DNA of 64,000 nucleotides from Aestuariimicrobium sp. p3-SID1156 (GCF_025144225.1 NZ_JALXXB010000005.1:1-64000); one strand, 5' to 3'; numbered from the stretch's first letter, positions 55,148 through 63,929 are shown. The notes: generated by a model not told the origin, from the letters alone. Made by a program: numbers and translations.

Positions 55148-55181
55148 GAGGGCCGGTCCGGGGAAACCCGGGCCGGCCCTC
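55148..55181. terminator. strong hairpin between convergent genes
   Basis: A 15-bp stem (GAGGGCCGGTCCGGG with CCCGGGCCGGCCCTC, one wobble) with loop GAAA lies between the beta-lactamase-like gene and hisN and can serve both. Confidence 0.8.
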
Positions 55182-55186
55182 GCGGA

Positions 55187-55978
55187 TCAGGCTTCGGGGG
55201 CCAGTCGTTCGACGAGTTCGTCGTGGAGCAGGCCGTTGCTGGCGATGGCGCCCGGTCCACGGACGCCGGCATGGCCGTCGATGTTGGTGAACTGGCCGCC
55301 GGCCTCGCGGACGATGATGTCGAGGGCGGCCATGTCGTGGAGGGCGAGGTCAGGTTCCATGGCGCAGTCCACAGCTCCCTCGGCGACCAGCATGTAGCTC
55401 CAGAAGTCGCCGTAGGCGCGGGTTCGCCAGCAGTCTCGCAGGAGGTTGACGAAACCCTGGCCGCGGCCCGAGGAGATCCAGCCGTTCAGCGAGGAGTAGC
55501 TCAGCGAGGCGTCTTCGACGCTGCCCACCTTCGAGACGTGGATCTGCTGGCCACGCAGCAGGGTGGTGCCGGTCCAGGCTCCCGCTCCCTCGTGCGCCCA
55601 CCAGCGCCGATTCAGGGCAGGCGCGGAGACGACGGAGGCGACGATGCGATCGTCGACGCTGAGGGCGATGAGGCTGGCCCAGACGGGAACACCGCGGACG
55701 AAGTTCCGGGTGCCGTCGATGGGGTCGATGATCCACCGACGAGGTCCCCACCCGGTGTCCTCGCCCTCCTCGCCATGCACCGCATCACGAGGACGCGCCT
55801 TCTTGAGGGTGGCGCGCAGGGCCTCCTCGACGTCGACATCGGCGTCGGTGACCTCGGTCATGTCCGGCTTCGTGGAGACCCTGAGGTCCTGCGCCCTGAA
55901 CCGCTTCATCGTGATGGAGTCGGCATTGTCGGCCAGCACGTGGGCCAGGCGCAGGTCATCGGTGAAGTCGGGAGCCAT
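55187..55978 (-). CDS. hisN: histidinol-phosphatase HisN (inositol monophosphatase fold)
   Basis: This is a 263-aa Mg-dependent phosphatase. The metal motifs are GEEGEDTG (Glu), WIIDPIDGTRNFVRGVP (DPIDGT) and ALHDMAALDIIVREAGG (the late Asp). The opening AHVLADNADSITMKRFRAQDLRVSTKPDMTEVTDADVDVE matches actinobacterial HisN more closely than SuhB. ATG 55978 was chosen because TACGCT on the minus strand ends six bases upstream (leaderless). The stop lies 6 bases from a shared terminator hairpin. It catalyses the penultimate phosphatase step of histidine synthesis. Confidence 0.85.
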   Translation of the reverse strand: MAPDFTDDLRLAHVLADNADSITMKRFRAQDLRVSTKPDMTEVTDADVDVEEALRATLKKARPRDAVHGEEGEDTGWGPRRWIIDPIDGTRNFVRGVPVWASLIALSVDDRIVASVVSAPALNRRWWAHEGAGAWTGTTLLRGQQIHVSKVGSVEDASLSYSSLNGWISSGRGQGFVNLLRDCWRTRAYGDFWSYMLVAEGAVDCAMEPDLALHDMAALDIIVREAGGQFTNIDGHAGVRGPGAIASNGLLHDELVERLAPEA

Positions 55979-56115
55979 GATCCGAGCGTATCCGCTCCCC
56001 GCTGCCCGGGAACGGAGCAGACACGCCGTGCCCGGGGGAGCACCTGCCCCAGTAGCGCGGGCAAGGACCGGAAGTCGAGCGGGTCGGGCAGGGTGGGGCG
56101 AAGGCGGGAGGGAGG

Positions 56116-57180
56116 TCAGCGAGCTTCGCGGTCGCGCTCCTTCTCGCGCTCCCACTCCTCGCGCCCGGCGTTCTCCATGCGGCGGAAGGACTCCAGCCGC
56201 GAGGCCGGGACGTCTCCACGCGCGACTGCCGCGTCCAGACCACATTCAGGGGACGTGGAGCGGTGCTGGCAGGCGCGCGGGCAGTCCTCGGCCCACTGGG
56301 CGAGGTCAGGGAAGGCGGCCAACACCGTCTCCGGCTTCACGTGCGAAAGCCCGAAGGACCGAACGCCAGGAGTGTCGATGACCCAGCCGGAACCCTCGGG
56401 CAGCTGCAGCGCAATCGCCGAGGTGGAGGTGTGGCGTCCGCGTCCGGTGACGTCGTTGACATTGCCGACGGCGCGGTCGATGCCCGGGATCAGCGCGTTC
56501 ACCAGGGTTGACTTGCCCACTCCCGAATGGCCGACGAGAACGGTCACGTGCTCGTCCAGCAGCTCGCGCACCGGCTCGAGGTCGGCTCCGGGCTCAGTCA
56601 CCACGACCGGCACGTCCAGGGGCTCATAGGCGGCTCGCAACTCGTCAGGGCTGGCCAGGTCAGACTTTGTCAGGCACAGGATGGGGGAGATACCCGCCTC
56701 GTACGCGGCGACCAGGATTCGGTCGATCATGCCGACTCGCGGCGGGGGGTCGGCCAGTGCGGTGACGATCATGAGCTGGTCCGCATTGGCCACGATCGGA
56801 CGCTCCCAGGGATCGTCGTCGTCAGCGGTTCGCCGCAGCACCGACGTGCGCTCCTGCACCTCCACGATGCGCGCCAGGGTGCCCTCGTCACCGGAGACAT
56901 CGCCGTCCAACCGCACGCCGTCACCGACGATGGCGGCCTTGCGCCCGAGCTGGCGGGCCTTCGTGGCGGTCACCATCACCAGCGGATCAAGCGCATCACC
57001 CTCCTCGTCGGTGAGCGCGCAGCGGAAGCGACCGCGGTCCACCGTGATGACGCGACCCAGCGGCAATTCTGAATAGTCGGGTCGGTCCTTGGTGCGGGGC
57101 CGGGTGCGCCGCTTGGGTCGGTCGAAGGTGCGGTCGTCGTCAGCGTCGAAGGTGCGACCGGCGATTCCACGCATCCTCAT
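56116..57180 (-). CDS. rsgA: ribosome small-subunit GTPase RsgA
   Basis: This is a 354-aa circularly permuted GTPase that matures the 30S subunit. G4 (LTKSDL) precedes G1 (GHSGVGKSTLVNAL) and G3 (DTPGVRSFGL), the permuted order. An N-terminal OB domain and a C-terminal zinc cluster (CPRACQHRSTSPECGL) are present. The first 40 residues are an extra basic stretch. It follows aroA after 13 bases on the same strand and is probably co-transcribed, as in mycobacteria (Rv3228 beside aroA). Confidence 0.95.
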   Translation of the reverse strand: MRMRGIAGRTFDADDDRTFDRPKRRTRPRTKDRPDYSELPLGRVITVDRGRFRCALTDEEGDALDPLVMVTATKARQLGRKAAIVGDGVRLDGDVSGDEGTLARIVEVQERTSVLRRTADDDDPWERPIVANADQLMIVTALADPPPRVGMIDRILVAAYEAGISPILCLTKSDLASPDELRAAYEPLDVPVVVTEPGADLEPVRELLDEHVTVLVGHSGVGKSTLVNALIPGIDRAVGNVNDVTGRGRHTSTSAIALQLPEGSGWVIDTPGVRSFGLSHVKPETVLAAFPDLAQWAEDCPRACQHRSTSPECGLDAAVARGDVPASRLESFRRMENAGREEWEREKERDREAR

Positions 57181-57193
57181 CGAGCCACCCCGC

Positions 57194-58519
57194 TCACGTG
57201 AGCATCCCTTGCCAGAGGCCGGGGAAATCGGCCATCGTCTTGGTGGTGCAGGCGATGTCGTCGACGCGCAGGTCCTCCACGAGCAAACCCATCAGGGCGC
57301 CGGCGTGCGCCATCCGGTGGTCGGCGTAGGAGTTCCACACCGCGCCCTTCAGCCCCCTGAACCCTCGTCCGCGGATGACCAGGCCGTCCTCGGTCTCCTC
57401 GACCTCCACGCCGATGCGGCCCAGCTCCGTGGTCAGGGCGGCGAGACGATCGGTTTCGTGCCCGCGGATGTGCGCCACGCCGGTGATGCGGGTCTCCCCC
57501 TCGGCCAGGGCCGCCAGGGCAGCCACCACGGGGGTCAGTTCACTGGACGCGTGCAGGTCGACCTCGCCCAGCGCGTTCAGCACACCGGTTCCGTTGACCT
57601 CCAAGGAGTCGCCGACCAGGTCCACCGACGCACCGGCCCGGCGCAGCAGCTCCACGATGGCCGCCCCGCCCTGGGTGGTCTGCTCCGGCCATCCGGGGAC
57701 ACGCACAGTCCCGCGGGTGACGGTGGCAGCCGCCAGGAAGACAGCCGCGCTGGTCAGGTCAGGCTCCACCCGCGCGTCCACGGCAGCGATCGGCCCCGGT
57801 GCCACGACCCAGGTGTTCTCATCGGGGGTCTGGACGTCGACACCGCGTGCCCGCAACATGCTGACGGTCATGTCCAGATGCGGACGGGAAGGGATGCTTG
57901 CCCCGGCCTCAGCAGGAACGTGCGTCAGTTCCACCCCTTCGGGAAGTCTCGCCGCCACCAACAGCAGGGCGGAGACGAACTGGCTCGAACCGGACGAGTC
58001 GATGCGCACCGAACGCCCGGACAGGCCTGCGGTCGCGTCCTGGGTGAACGGGATGCCCGTGGCGCCGCCCTCGAGCGCAACGCCCAGCTGGGCCAGGCCG
58101 TCCAGCAGCGGCTCCATCGGACGCTGGGAGGCATGCCGGTCGCCGACGAAGCTCGTGCGTCCACCATTGAGCGCAGCCACCGGAGGCACGAAACGCATCA
58201 CTGTGCCAGCCAGGCCGCAATCGATCGCGGCCGCCGGCACGCAGAACTCCGACGGGGGCGTCACACGCCAGACACTCTCGTCCCCCGCGAGCCCCTCGTC
58301 GTCGATGACCACGCCCAGCTGCCGCAGAGCCCCCAGCATCAGGTCGGAGTCCCGGCTGACCAGCCCGCCCATGATCCTGGTCGGACCCGCTGCCAGGGCG
58401 GCGAGCACCAGAGCCCGGTTGGTCTCGGACTTGGAGCCCGGCACGTTGACGACGGCATCACAGACGAAGTCGGCCCCCACGCAGGGGGCCGACCATGGCT
58501 GTTGCGACAAAGTCCTCAT
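57194..58519 (-). CDS. aroA: 3-phosphoshikimate 1-carboxyvinyltransferase (EPSP synthase)
   Basis: AroA condenses shikimate-3-phosphate with PEP in the shikimate pathway and is the glyphosate target. Signature NVPGSKSETNRALVLAALA is at the N-terminus; FCGLAG-like DCGLAGTVMRF, SSGSSQFVSALLL, ARVEPDLTSAAVFLAAA and YADHRMAHAGALMGL follow. Length 441 aa is normal. TAGGGT on the minus strand (58528-58533) lies eight bases before the ATG, so the transcript is probably leaderless and continues into rsgA. Confidence 0.96.
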   Translation of the reverse strand: MRTLSQQPWSAPCVGADFVCDAVVNVPGSKSETNRALVLAALAAGPTRIMGGLVSRDSDLMLGALRQLGVVIDDEGLAGDESVWRVTPPSEFCVPAAAIDCGLAGTVMRFVPPVAALNGGRTSFVGDRHASQRPMEPLLDGLAQLGVALEGGATGIPFTQDATAGLSGRSVRIDSSGSSQFVSALLLVAARLPEGVELTHVPAEAGASIPSRPHLDMTVSMLRARGVDVQTPDENTWVVAPGPIAAVDARVEPDLTSAAVFLAAATVTRGTVRVPGWPEQTTQGGAAIVELLRRAGASVDLVGDSLEVNGTGVLNALGEVDLHASSELTPVVAALAALAEGETRITGVAHIRGHETDRLAALTTELGRIGVEVEETEDGLVIRGRGFRGLKGAVWNSYADHRMAHAGALMGLLVEDLRVDDIACTTKTMADFPGLWQGMLT

Positions 58520-58527
58520 GGAAGAAG

Positions 58528-58533
58528 ACCCTA
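58528..58533 (-). promoter_or_regulatory. -10 box of aroA
   Basis: TAGGGT on the minus strand ends eight bases before the aroA ATG at 58519, with no ribosome site in between. Confidence 0.55.
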
Positions 58534-58541
58534 GCGAGGAA

Positions 58542-59126
58542 TCAGTGGGAGACAGCGGACCCGATCTGCTTTCGAGCCTTCTTGAGTTCCTTCTTGGCCT
58601 TGCGGTTCAGCTTCTCGGCGTCCTTGGAGATGGCCTTGCCCTGCTTGTCAGCCGAGCGGGCGAGTCGCCGGGAGGCGTTCGAGGCACGCCAGCCGAGGCT
58701 GGGCTGGCCCTCGGTGTCGTTGGCGGCGAGCAGCGTCGCACCCAGCAGGGCGACATTGCGCATCAGCTTGGCCCGGTTGGCGCGACGCTCCTCGGAGTTG
58801 GTGGCCTTGGAGGTCACCGAGGCACCCACGTGCGGGAGCATGCTCGCGGCCAGGGCAGTGGCGCCCGCACGACGGCCGAAGCCGAAGGCGAAGGCGAGAC
58901 CACCCAGGACCTGGGCGACCCCGGTGGCCTGCACCAGGGTGCGGGTCTCCTGGGGAACATAGGCGGCATACTGCGCAGGCGCGGCCTTTTGTGCGAGGGG
59001 GACGACGCGACGGGCGATCGGTTCGGCGGCCTCGACCTGCTCGTCGGGCTTGGTGACGGCCTTGATGCCCTCGGTGACGAAGTAGCTGGCCAGCATGGCC
59101 CTGCCGGCAAATCGGATGAGACTCAT
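58542..59126 (-). CDS. DoxX-family membrane protein
   Basis: This 194-aa protein has about four hydrophobic helices in the first 140 residues (FAGRAMLASYFVTEGIKAV, VQATGVAQVLGGLAFAFGFG, RAGATALAASMLPHVGA, LMRNVALLGATLLAA) in DoxX style. It is followed by a highly basic cytoplasmic tail (DAEKLNRKAKKELKKARKQ). It ends 22 bases before aroA. Its exact function is unknown; DoxX-type proteins are linked to thiol and redox complexes. GGAG sits close to the ATG. Confidence 0.82.
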   Translation of the reverse strand: MSLIRFAGRAMLASYFVTEGIKAVTKPDEQVEAAEPIARRVVPLAQKAAPAQYAAYVPQETRTLVQATGVAQVLGGLAFAFGFGRRAGATALAASMLPHVGASVTSKATNSEERRANRAKLMRNVALLGATLLAANDTEGQPSLGWRASNASRRLARSADKQGKAISKDAEKLNRKAKKELKKARKQIGSAVSH

Positions 59127-59182
59127 GCTCCATTCCTACCGCGTGCGCGCGTCATCCGCAGCCGTCGGCGACAATTGGTCAC

Positions 59183-59953
59183 ATGTGCGGACGCTATGCG
59201 GCCTCCCGCCACCGGGACCAGCTGGTGGAGGTCTTCGAGGTGGATGAGGTCGTCGAGGCCGACCCTGCTGCCGGGCGCACCGGCTGGGACCAGCCGCGGT
59301 GGAACATCGCGCCCACCGACGAGGTGGCAGCCATTGTCGAGCGTGCCCATGAGGACGCCAAGCCGGTCCGCAAGCTGGTCGGCCTGCACTGGGGGTTGGT
59401 CCCGAGCTGGTCGAAGGACTCGAGCGGTTCGGCGCGCATGATCAATGCCCGCCTCGAGACCGTCGCCGAGAAGCCCAGCTTTCGCAAGGCCTTTCGATCG
59501 CGGCGATGCCTGATCCCCGCGGATGGCTACTACGAGTGGTACTCCTCGCCCGACCAGGGCAGAGGCGCCAGCAGCGACAGCCCGAGGGGGCGCACGCCCA
59601 AGCAACCCTTCTTCATCCATCCCACCGGCACCGACCTGATGGCGATGGCCGGTATCTACGAGTTCTGGAAGTCCCCGCAGGGGGAGTGGCTCAGCAGCTG
59701 CGCCATCATCACCACTGGGGCCACCGACGACCTCGGCCGCATCCACGATCGGATGCCGGTCCAGGTGGAATCCGCCCACTGGGATGCCTGGCTCGACCCG
59801 GCGATCACCGACGCCGAGGCCGCGCTGGCGCTGGCACATGTGCCCACACCGGGCCAAATGACCGCCTACCCAGTGAGTCGTCTGGTCAGCAATGTCCGCA
59901 ATGACGGGCCCGAACTCATCCAGCCGCTGGCCTTCGAGGAGGAGCGTCCATGA
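59183..59953 (+). CDS. SRAP (HMCES/YedK) abasic-site shielding protein
   Basis: This is a 256-aa SOS response-associated peptidase-type protein that crosslinks to abasic sites in single-stranded DNA through its N-terminal cysteine. Cys2 follows the initiator Met (MCGRYA). The active-site residues lie in MINARLETV (Asn), DGYYEWY (Glu) and GRIHDRMPV (His). An insertion near residue 120 (SSPDQGRGASSDSPRGRTPK) lengthens the family loop. The alpha/beta hydrolase gene overlaps its stop (ATGA). Rv3226c is the mycobacterial equivalent. Confidence 0.95.
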   Translation: MCGRYAASRHRDQLVEVFEVDEVVEADPAAGRTGWDQPRWNIAPTDEVAAIVERAHEDAKPVRKLVGLHWGLVPSWSKDSSGSARMINARLETVAEKPSFRKAFRSRRCLIPADGYYEWYSSPDQGRGASSDSPRGRTPKQPFFIHPTGTDLMAMAGIYEFWKSPQGEWLSSCAIITTGATDDLGRIHDRMPVQVESAHWDAWLDPAITDAEAALALAHVPTPGQMTAYPVSRLVSNVRNDGPELIQPLAFEEERP

Positions 59954-60603
59954 ACACCCTCGTGACGGTCGACACCCCGCAGGGCCCGGGCCACTGGCTG
60001 ATGTCACCCACTGTGAGGACGCCCAGAGCGGTGCTGCTGCTCGGTCATGGCGCCGGGGGAGGGATTGACGGTATCGACCTGGTCGCCTGCGCCGAGCTCC
60101 TGCCCGCCCACGGCATCACCGTCGCCCGCTTCGACCAGCCCTGGCACGTCGCCGGCAAGAAGGTCGCCAGCCGGCCCGCCGCGCTGGACGAGGCCTGGCT
60201 GGCAGGCGTCCGGGCATTGCGCGAGCAGGTGGACCTGGGGGAGGGGGTCCCGCTGGTGCTGGGTGGCCATTCCGCGGGCGCGAGGGTCGCCTGCCGTACG
60301 GCCACCGAACTGGGCGCCGACCAGGTCCTCTGCCTGTCCTTCCCGCTGCACCCACCGGGTGAGCCGTCGAAGTCACGTGTCGATGAATTGCTCCTGCCCA
60401 CCGTGCCGGTGCATGTCATCCAGGGGGCCCGTGACCCCTTCGGTACGCCGGAGGAGGTGCGCGCGGCTGCTGGCCAGAGCATCACCGTCACCGAAGTCGA
60501 CGCCGCAGCGCATGACCTGAAGGTCGCAGCCCGTGTACGTTCGGCTGCCGAACATCGGCAGTTGCTCGCCGACCTGGTCCTGGAGGTGCTCGCGCTGGGC
60601 TGA
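59950..60603 (+). CDS. alpha/beta hydrolase (Tex30/KANL3-like)
   Basis: This is a 217-aa alpha/beta hydrolase with an oxyanion-hole segment LLLGHGAGGGIDG and nucleophile elbow GGHSAGAR (Ser). Acid and His candidates are ARDPFG and AAAHDLKV. The family is a dienelactone-hydrolase-like/Tex30 group whose substrate is unknown. ATG overlaps the SRAP stop by four bases, so it is co-translated. Confidence 0.82.
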   Translation: MNTLVTVDTPQGPGHWLMSPTVRTPRAVLLLGHGAGGGIDGIDLVACAELLPAHGITVARFDQPWHVAGKKVASRPAALDEAWLAGVRALREQVDLGEGVPLVLGGHSAGARVACRTATELGADQVLCLSFPLHPPGEPSKSRVDELLLPTVPVHVIQGARDPFGTPEEVRAAAGQSITVTEVDAAAHDLKVAARVRSAAEHRQLLADLVLEVLALG

Positions 60604-60652
60604 GGGCATGGGCCCAGGGCATGGGTTCAGGGCATCCGGAAGCGGGTTGGCG

Positions 60653-60678
60653 GGAATACTCCCCCGTCCCATGGTGTT
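60653..60678 (+). promoter_or_regulatory. SigH/SigR-type autoregulated promoter of sigH
   Basis: GGAAT (60653-60657), an 18-base spacer and GTT (60676-60678) match the SigH/SigR consensus GGAAT-N18-GTT exactly. The predicted start lies about nine bases downstream at the ATG at 60688, giving an N-terminally extended SigH from a leaderless mRNA. Confidence 0.85.
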
Positions 60679-60687
60679 GACCCCGAC

Positions 60688-61410
60688 ATGACCACCTGTT
60701 GTGCACCGCCGGACGTTCCCCTCCGCCGGGGTGGATTCGCGGTCCGGAACGATGACCCCTTGCACGATTCGGTAGGCTCGCTCCTTGTGGAGATCGATCC
60801 GGCGACCGAGAGCCCGGCGGCACGTGCCGCCCGGTTCGAGCGTGACGCAATGGAATACCTCGACCAGCTGTACGGCGCTGCCCTGCGCATGACGCGCAAC
60901 CCGGCCGATGCCGAGGACATCGTGCAGGAGACCTACGCGAAGGCCTACGCCTCCTTCGAACAGTTCACGCCGGGCACCAACCTCAAGGCCTGGCTCTACC
61001 GCATCCTCACCAATACCTACATCAACAGCTACCGCAAGGCCCAGCGCCAGCCCAAGATCGGCGGGGACGGGGAGCTGGAGGACTGGCAGCTCGCCTCGGC
61101 GGCGGAGCACTCCTCGACGGGTCTGCGCTCCGCCGAGGTCGAGGCCCTTGACGCGATGCCCGACCAGGTCGTCGTGGACGCGCTCAACCGACTCTCCCCC
61201 GACTTCCGGGAGGCGGTGTACCTGGCTGATGTCGACGGTTTCAGTTACAAGGAGATCGCCGAGATCATGGGCACACCCATGGGCACCGTGATGAGCCGCA
61301 TCAACCGAGGACGCAAGCAGCTTCGCGAGATGCTGGTGGACCATGCCGCCAGCATGGGCATCGGTCCCGCAGCAGGTGTGGGGGCCGCGAGTGTGGGGGC
61401 TTCGCGATGA
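60688..61410 (+). CDS. sigH: ECF sigma factor SigH/SigR (long form; short form from 60787)
   Basis: This is a group IV sigma factor controlling the thiol-oxidative stress response. Region 2 ([23 protein letters not shown]) and region 4 ([30 protein letters not shown]) are complete. Two starts are supported: GTG 60787 (207 aa) with TAGGCT eight bases upstream, and ATG 60688 (240 aa), which begins right after a perfect SigH-type promoter and adds 33 residues starting MTTCCAPP. Streptomyces SigR is known to have an unstable extended isoform made from its own promoter. The anti-sigma gene overlaps the stop (ATGA). The coordinates give the long form. Confidence 0.95.
   Translation: MTTCCAPPDVPLRRGGFAVRNDDPLHDSVGSLLVEIDPATESPAARAARFERDAMEYLDQLYGAALRMTRNPADAEDIVQETYAKAYASFEQFTPGTNLKAWLYRILTNTYINSYRKAQRQPKIGGDGELEDWQLASAAEHSSTGLRSAEVEALDAMPDQVVVDALNRLSPDFREAVYLADVDGFSYKEIAEIMGTPMGTVMSRINRGRKQLREMLVDHAASMGIGPAAGVGAASVGASR
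60773..60778 (+). promoter_or_regulatory. constitutive -10 box for the short sigH form
   Basis: TAGGCT ends eight bases before the GTG at 60787, predicting a second, SigA-type leaderless transcript for the 207-aa protein. Confidence 0.6.
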
Positions 61411-61706
61411 CCCTGCACAACGTTCACAGCCACCACGGTGGAGAAGAACCCGAACTGCACCACGCCTGTCTCGACGCGCTCTCGCGCATCCAGGAGTTCC
61501 TGCACCACGAGCTCGACGACACCACCGCCGACGTCATCCGCGAGCACCTGGCTGCCTGCGAGTCCTGTCTGGACATCTTCGAAGTGGAGAACGCGATCGC
61601 TGGCCTCATCCGTCGCTGCAATCCCTCACCGCCCTGCCCCGGCGACCTGCGCGCGAAGATCAGCAGCATGCACGTGCAGGTGACCCACATCCGCTTCGAG
61701 TCCTGA
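61407..61706 (+). CDS. rshA: zinc-binding anti-sigma factor RshA/RsrA
   Basis: This 99-aa anti-sigma factor has the ZAS motif H47-x3-C51-x2-C54 ([10 protein letters not shown]) and an additional Cys21 matching the fourth zinc ligand. Oxidation of these cysteines releases SigH. It starts [10 protein letters not shown] with ATG overlapping the sigH stop. A perfect 12-bp hairpin follows. Confidence 0.93.
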   Translation: MTLHNVHSHHGGEEPELHHACLDALSRIQEFLHHELDDTTADVIREHLAACESCLDIFEVENAIAGLIRRCNPSPPCPGDLRAKISSMHVQVTHIRFES

Positions 61707-61738
61707 CCCCAGGACCCGTCCGCCGTCGAGAACAGCAA

Positions 61739-61768
61739 CAGGCCCATTCCGCGAAGGGAATGGGCCTG
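61739..61768 (+). terminator. terminator after sigH-rshA
   Basis: A perfect 12-bp stem (CAGGCCCATTCC with GGAATGGGCCTG) with a 6-base loop lies 33 bases after the rshA stop. No long T-tract. Confidence 0.75.
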
Positions 61769-61790
61769 TCAGGTTCTCGGGCGAGACGGC

Positions 61791-61865
61791 TCAGGCGTTG
61801 GGACGCTTGCCGTGGTTCGCACCGTTCTTCCTGCGCGCCTTGCGCTTGCGTCCACGCTTGCTCAT
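61791..61865 (-). CDS. ribosomal protein bL37
   Basis: A 24-codon gene on the minus strand, MSKRGRKRKARRKNG then ANHGKRPNA, with a GGGAGG ribosome site five bases upstream. The sequence is nearly identical in pattern to mycobacterial bL37, a tiny basic 50S subunit protein found in structures of actinobacterial ribosomes. It is too short for usual gene finders. It lies between rshA and pdtaS and is convergent with rshA. Confidence 0.93.
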   Translation of the reverse strand: MSKRGRKRKARRKNGANHGKRPNA

Positions 61866-62003
61866 GGGAGCCTCCCAGGTGTCCGGTGATGGAGGTGCCG
61901 CGACTGCGACACGACGCTCCATTCTGCCAGACGGGCTTGCCGTGCGCGAAACCCATCACCGGCGAACCGCGTCGCGTCCGCGGGCGACCCTAGACTGGCC
62001 TGC

Positions 62004-63467
62004 ATGTCTATGCTGTCCCAGGCCATGCTTGACCACACCACACTGGACCCTTCGGATGAGCAGTGGCTGCGTGGATTTGTCAACGAATGGCAGATGCTGG
62101 CCGACACCTCCTTCTCCGACCTGATCCTGTGGGTGGTGGATGCTGACGACTCCATCTTCTGGGCCGCCGCCCAGACCCGACCCTCCACCGGCCCCACCGC
62201 CCTGGAGGAGGACGTGGTGGGTGACAACATCAGTTATGACGCCGAACACCTGGTCACCGAGGCCTACCTGTCCGAAAGCATCTGCGAGACCAGCGACAAC
62301 CAGCTGCGGTCCGGTATCCCGGTTGACGTCTGGGCCATCCCGATCATCCGCCGCGAGCGCGTCATCGCCGTGGTCGAGCGGCACACCAACCGCATGGGCG
62401 TGCGTGCCCCCGGCGCCCTGGAGGACGCCTACCTGGAGACCGCCGACATCCTCTCGGTGATGGCCTGGAATGCCACCTACCCCGTCTCTCCGCCCTCGGA
62501 CCCCTCCACCTCCCCCCAGGTTGGGGACGGGATGGTGCTGGTCACCCAGTCAGGAACCATCTCCTATGCGACACCCAATGCCATCTCCGCCTTCCGTCGC
62601 ATGGGCTGGGGAGGGGACATGGAGGGCGAGGACCTGCGACAGGTGATGCTGGAGATCCAGGCCACCCACCCCCAGATCGGGCAGACGGTGGTCAGCGACA
62701 TGACCGGCCACCACGTCCAGGAGTTCGAGGTCGAGACCCGCGATGCCTCGATGCGGGTACGCGTCATTCCGCTGGCCGGCATGGAGGGCCCGATCGGCAC
62801 GATGGTGCTCTGTCGCGACTCCACCGAACTTCGCCACCGCGACCGGGCCCTGGTCACCAAGGATGCGACGATCCGCGAGATCCACCACCGGGTGAAGAAC
62901 AACCTCCAGACAGTGGCGGCCCTGCTGCGCCTACAGGCCCGGCGCATCGAGTCCGAGGAGGCGCGCAATGCCCTCAAGGATGCGATGGGCCGCGTCCAGG
63001 CGATCGCCGTCGTCCACGAGACACTTGCGCGGACCTTTGACGAGGACGTCCCCTTCGACGATGTCGCCGACCGGATCCTGCGGATGGTGGGAGACCTGGC
63101 CGCCGCCGACGTCGGCGTGCAAGCCCGGCGTCAGGGCTCCTTCGGACTGATCCCGGCCTCACGGGCAACCTCGCTGGCAGTGGTGATGACTGAGCTGTGC
63201 CAGAACGCCGTCGAGCATGGTTTGGAGCGCAAGGCGGGCCTGATCACGGTGGTGCCGACGCGGCGGATGGGGGAGTCAGGGGAAGTGCTTGAGGTGGCCG
63301 TGGTTGACCATGGCCGTGGCCTGGTCGATCCGCAGGCCGTTGGCTCGAAGAGCCTGGGGCTGTCGATCGTCCGCACCCTGGTGGATGACATGGGTGGGAA
63401 CTTCGAGCTGCGCAACAACGAGGGGACATCAGGGGCCCGTGCGGTCGTCACCATCCCGCTGACTTGA
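62004..63467 (+). CDS. pdtaS: PdtaS-type sensor histidine kinase
   Basis: This is a 487-aa soluble kinase. An N-terminal GAF-like domain (residues about 30-155) is followed by a PAS domain (about 180-275) and a HisKA_2/HWE-type kinase core. The phosphoacceptor is His295 in EIHHRVKNNLQTVAALLRL. The ATP-lid region has MTELCQNAVEHGLE and VDHGRGLVDPQAVGSKSLGLSI. PdtaS signals to the RNA-binding antiterminator PdtaR, which is not in the window. ATG lies seven bases after TAGACT (61991-61996): leaderless. Upstream bL37 and downstream whiB1 match mycobacteria. Confidence 0.94.
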   Translation: MSMLSQAMLDHTTLDPSDEQWLRGFVNEWQMLADTSFSDLILWVVDADDSIFWAAAQTRPSTGPTALEEDVVGDNISYDAEHLVTEAYLSESICETSDNQLRSGIPVDVWAIPIIRRERVIAVVERHTNRMGVRAPGALEDAYLETADILSVMAWNATYPVSPPSDPSTSPQVGDGMVLVTQSGTISYATPNAISAFRRMGWGGDMEGEDLRQVMLEIQATHPQIGQTVVSDMTGHHVQEFEVETRDASMRVRVIPLAGMEGPIGTMVLCRDSTELRHRDRALVTKDATIREIHHRVKNNLQTVAALLRLQARRIESEEARNALKDAMGRVQAIAVVHETLARTFDEDVPFDDVADRILRMVGDLAAADVGVQARRQGSFGLIPASRATSLAVVMTELCQNAVEHGLERKAGLITVVPTRRMGESGEVLEVAVVDHGRGLVDPQAVGSKSLGLSIVRTLVDDMGGNFELRNNEGTSGARAVVTIPLT

Positions 63468-63494
63468 GCCAGCTACGGGACCCGAGCAGCACAG

Positions 63495-63533
63495 CGCCCC
63501 CGAACCCGGCTCGGTGTTCGATGGGCGGGGGCG
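63495..63533. terminator. possible terminator between convergent pdtaS and whiB1
   Basis: CGCCCCCG (63495-63502) and CGGGGGCG (63526-63533) form an 8-bp stem, with an inner GAAC/GTTC helix. It has no T-tract and contains an asymmetric bulge, so it is only a candidate. Confidence 0.4.
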
Positions 63534-63559
63534 AGAGGGGGAGCGTGGAGGTGGGACGC

Positions 63560-63811
63560 TCAGGAGTTGCGCAGCCGACTACGGGCCTGACGGCGCTTCA
63601 TGGCGCGGCGCTCGTCCTCGCTGAGACCGCCCCAGACGCCATGGTCCTGCCCGGCCTCGAGGGCCCAGGAGAGGCAGGCTTCACGCACTTCGCAGCGCTG
63701 GCAGACCTTCTTGGCCTCCTCGATCTGCAGGAGGGCAGGCCCGGTGTTGCCGATGGGGAAGAACAGTTCGGGGTCTTCCGTCAGGCAGGCGGCCTTGTGG
63801 CGCCAGTCCAT
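63560..63811 (-). CDS. whiB1: WhiB1 iron-sulfur transcription factor
   Basis: This 83-aa WhiB protein has cysteines at C9, C37, C40 and C46, the same spacing as Mycobacterium tuberculosis WhiB1, plus GVWGGLSEDERRA and a basic C-terminus (KRRQARSRLR). It binds a 4Fe-4S cluster and the primary sigma factor, and responds to nitric oxide. ATG 63811 (MDWRHKAAC) is preferred over an ATG five codons upstream by family alignment, with GGAG eight bases upstream. Confidence 0.95.
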   Translation of the reverse strand: MDWRHKAACLTEDPELFFPIGNTGPALLQIEEAKKVCQRCEVREACLSWALEAGQDHGVWGGLSEDERRAMKRRQARSRLRNS

Positions 63812-63899
63812 GGATGGACACTCCAATCATTCGATGTGGGTTCTCAGGGCGCCACGCGCCCCAGCATGCCCTTCGCGCTGTTCTCAGGGCAACCAAAGT

Positions 63900-63929
63900 A
63901 GTTTAGTTCTCATCACCCCTGCGGATCAA
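63900..63929 (-). promoter_or_regulatory. candidate whiB1 promoter
   Basis: On the minus strand TTGATC (63924-63929), an 18-base spacer and TAAACT (63900-63905) give a good promoter about 90 bases upstream of whiB1. A perfect TTGACA at 63934-63939 has no suitable -10. Confidence 0.45.

Noticed and set aside
60746..60774. GGAAC as a second SigH -35 element
   Set aside because: The spacing to the next GT-rich element is 21 bases and the sequence deviates from consensus, while GGAAT-N18-GTT at 60653-60678 is exact.
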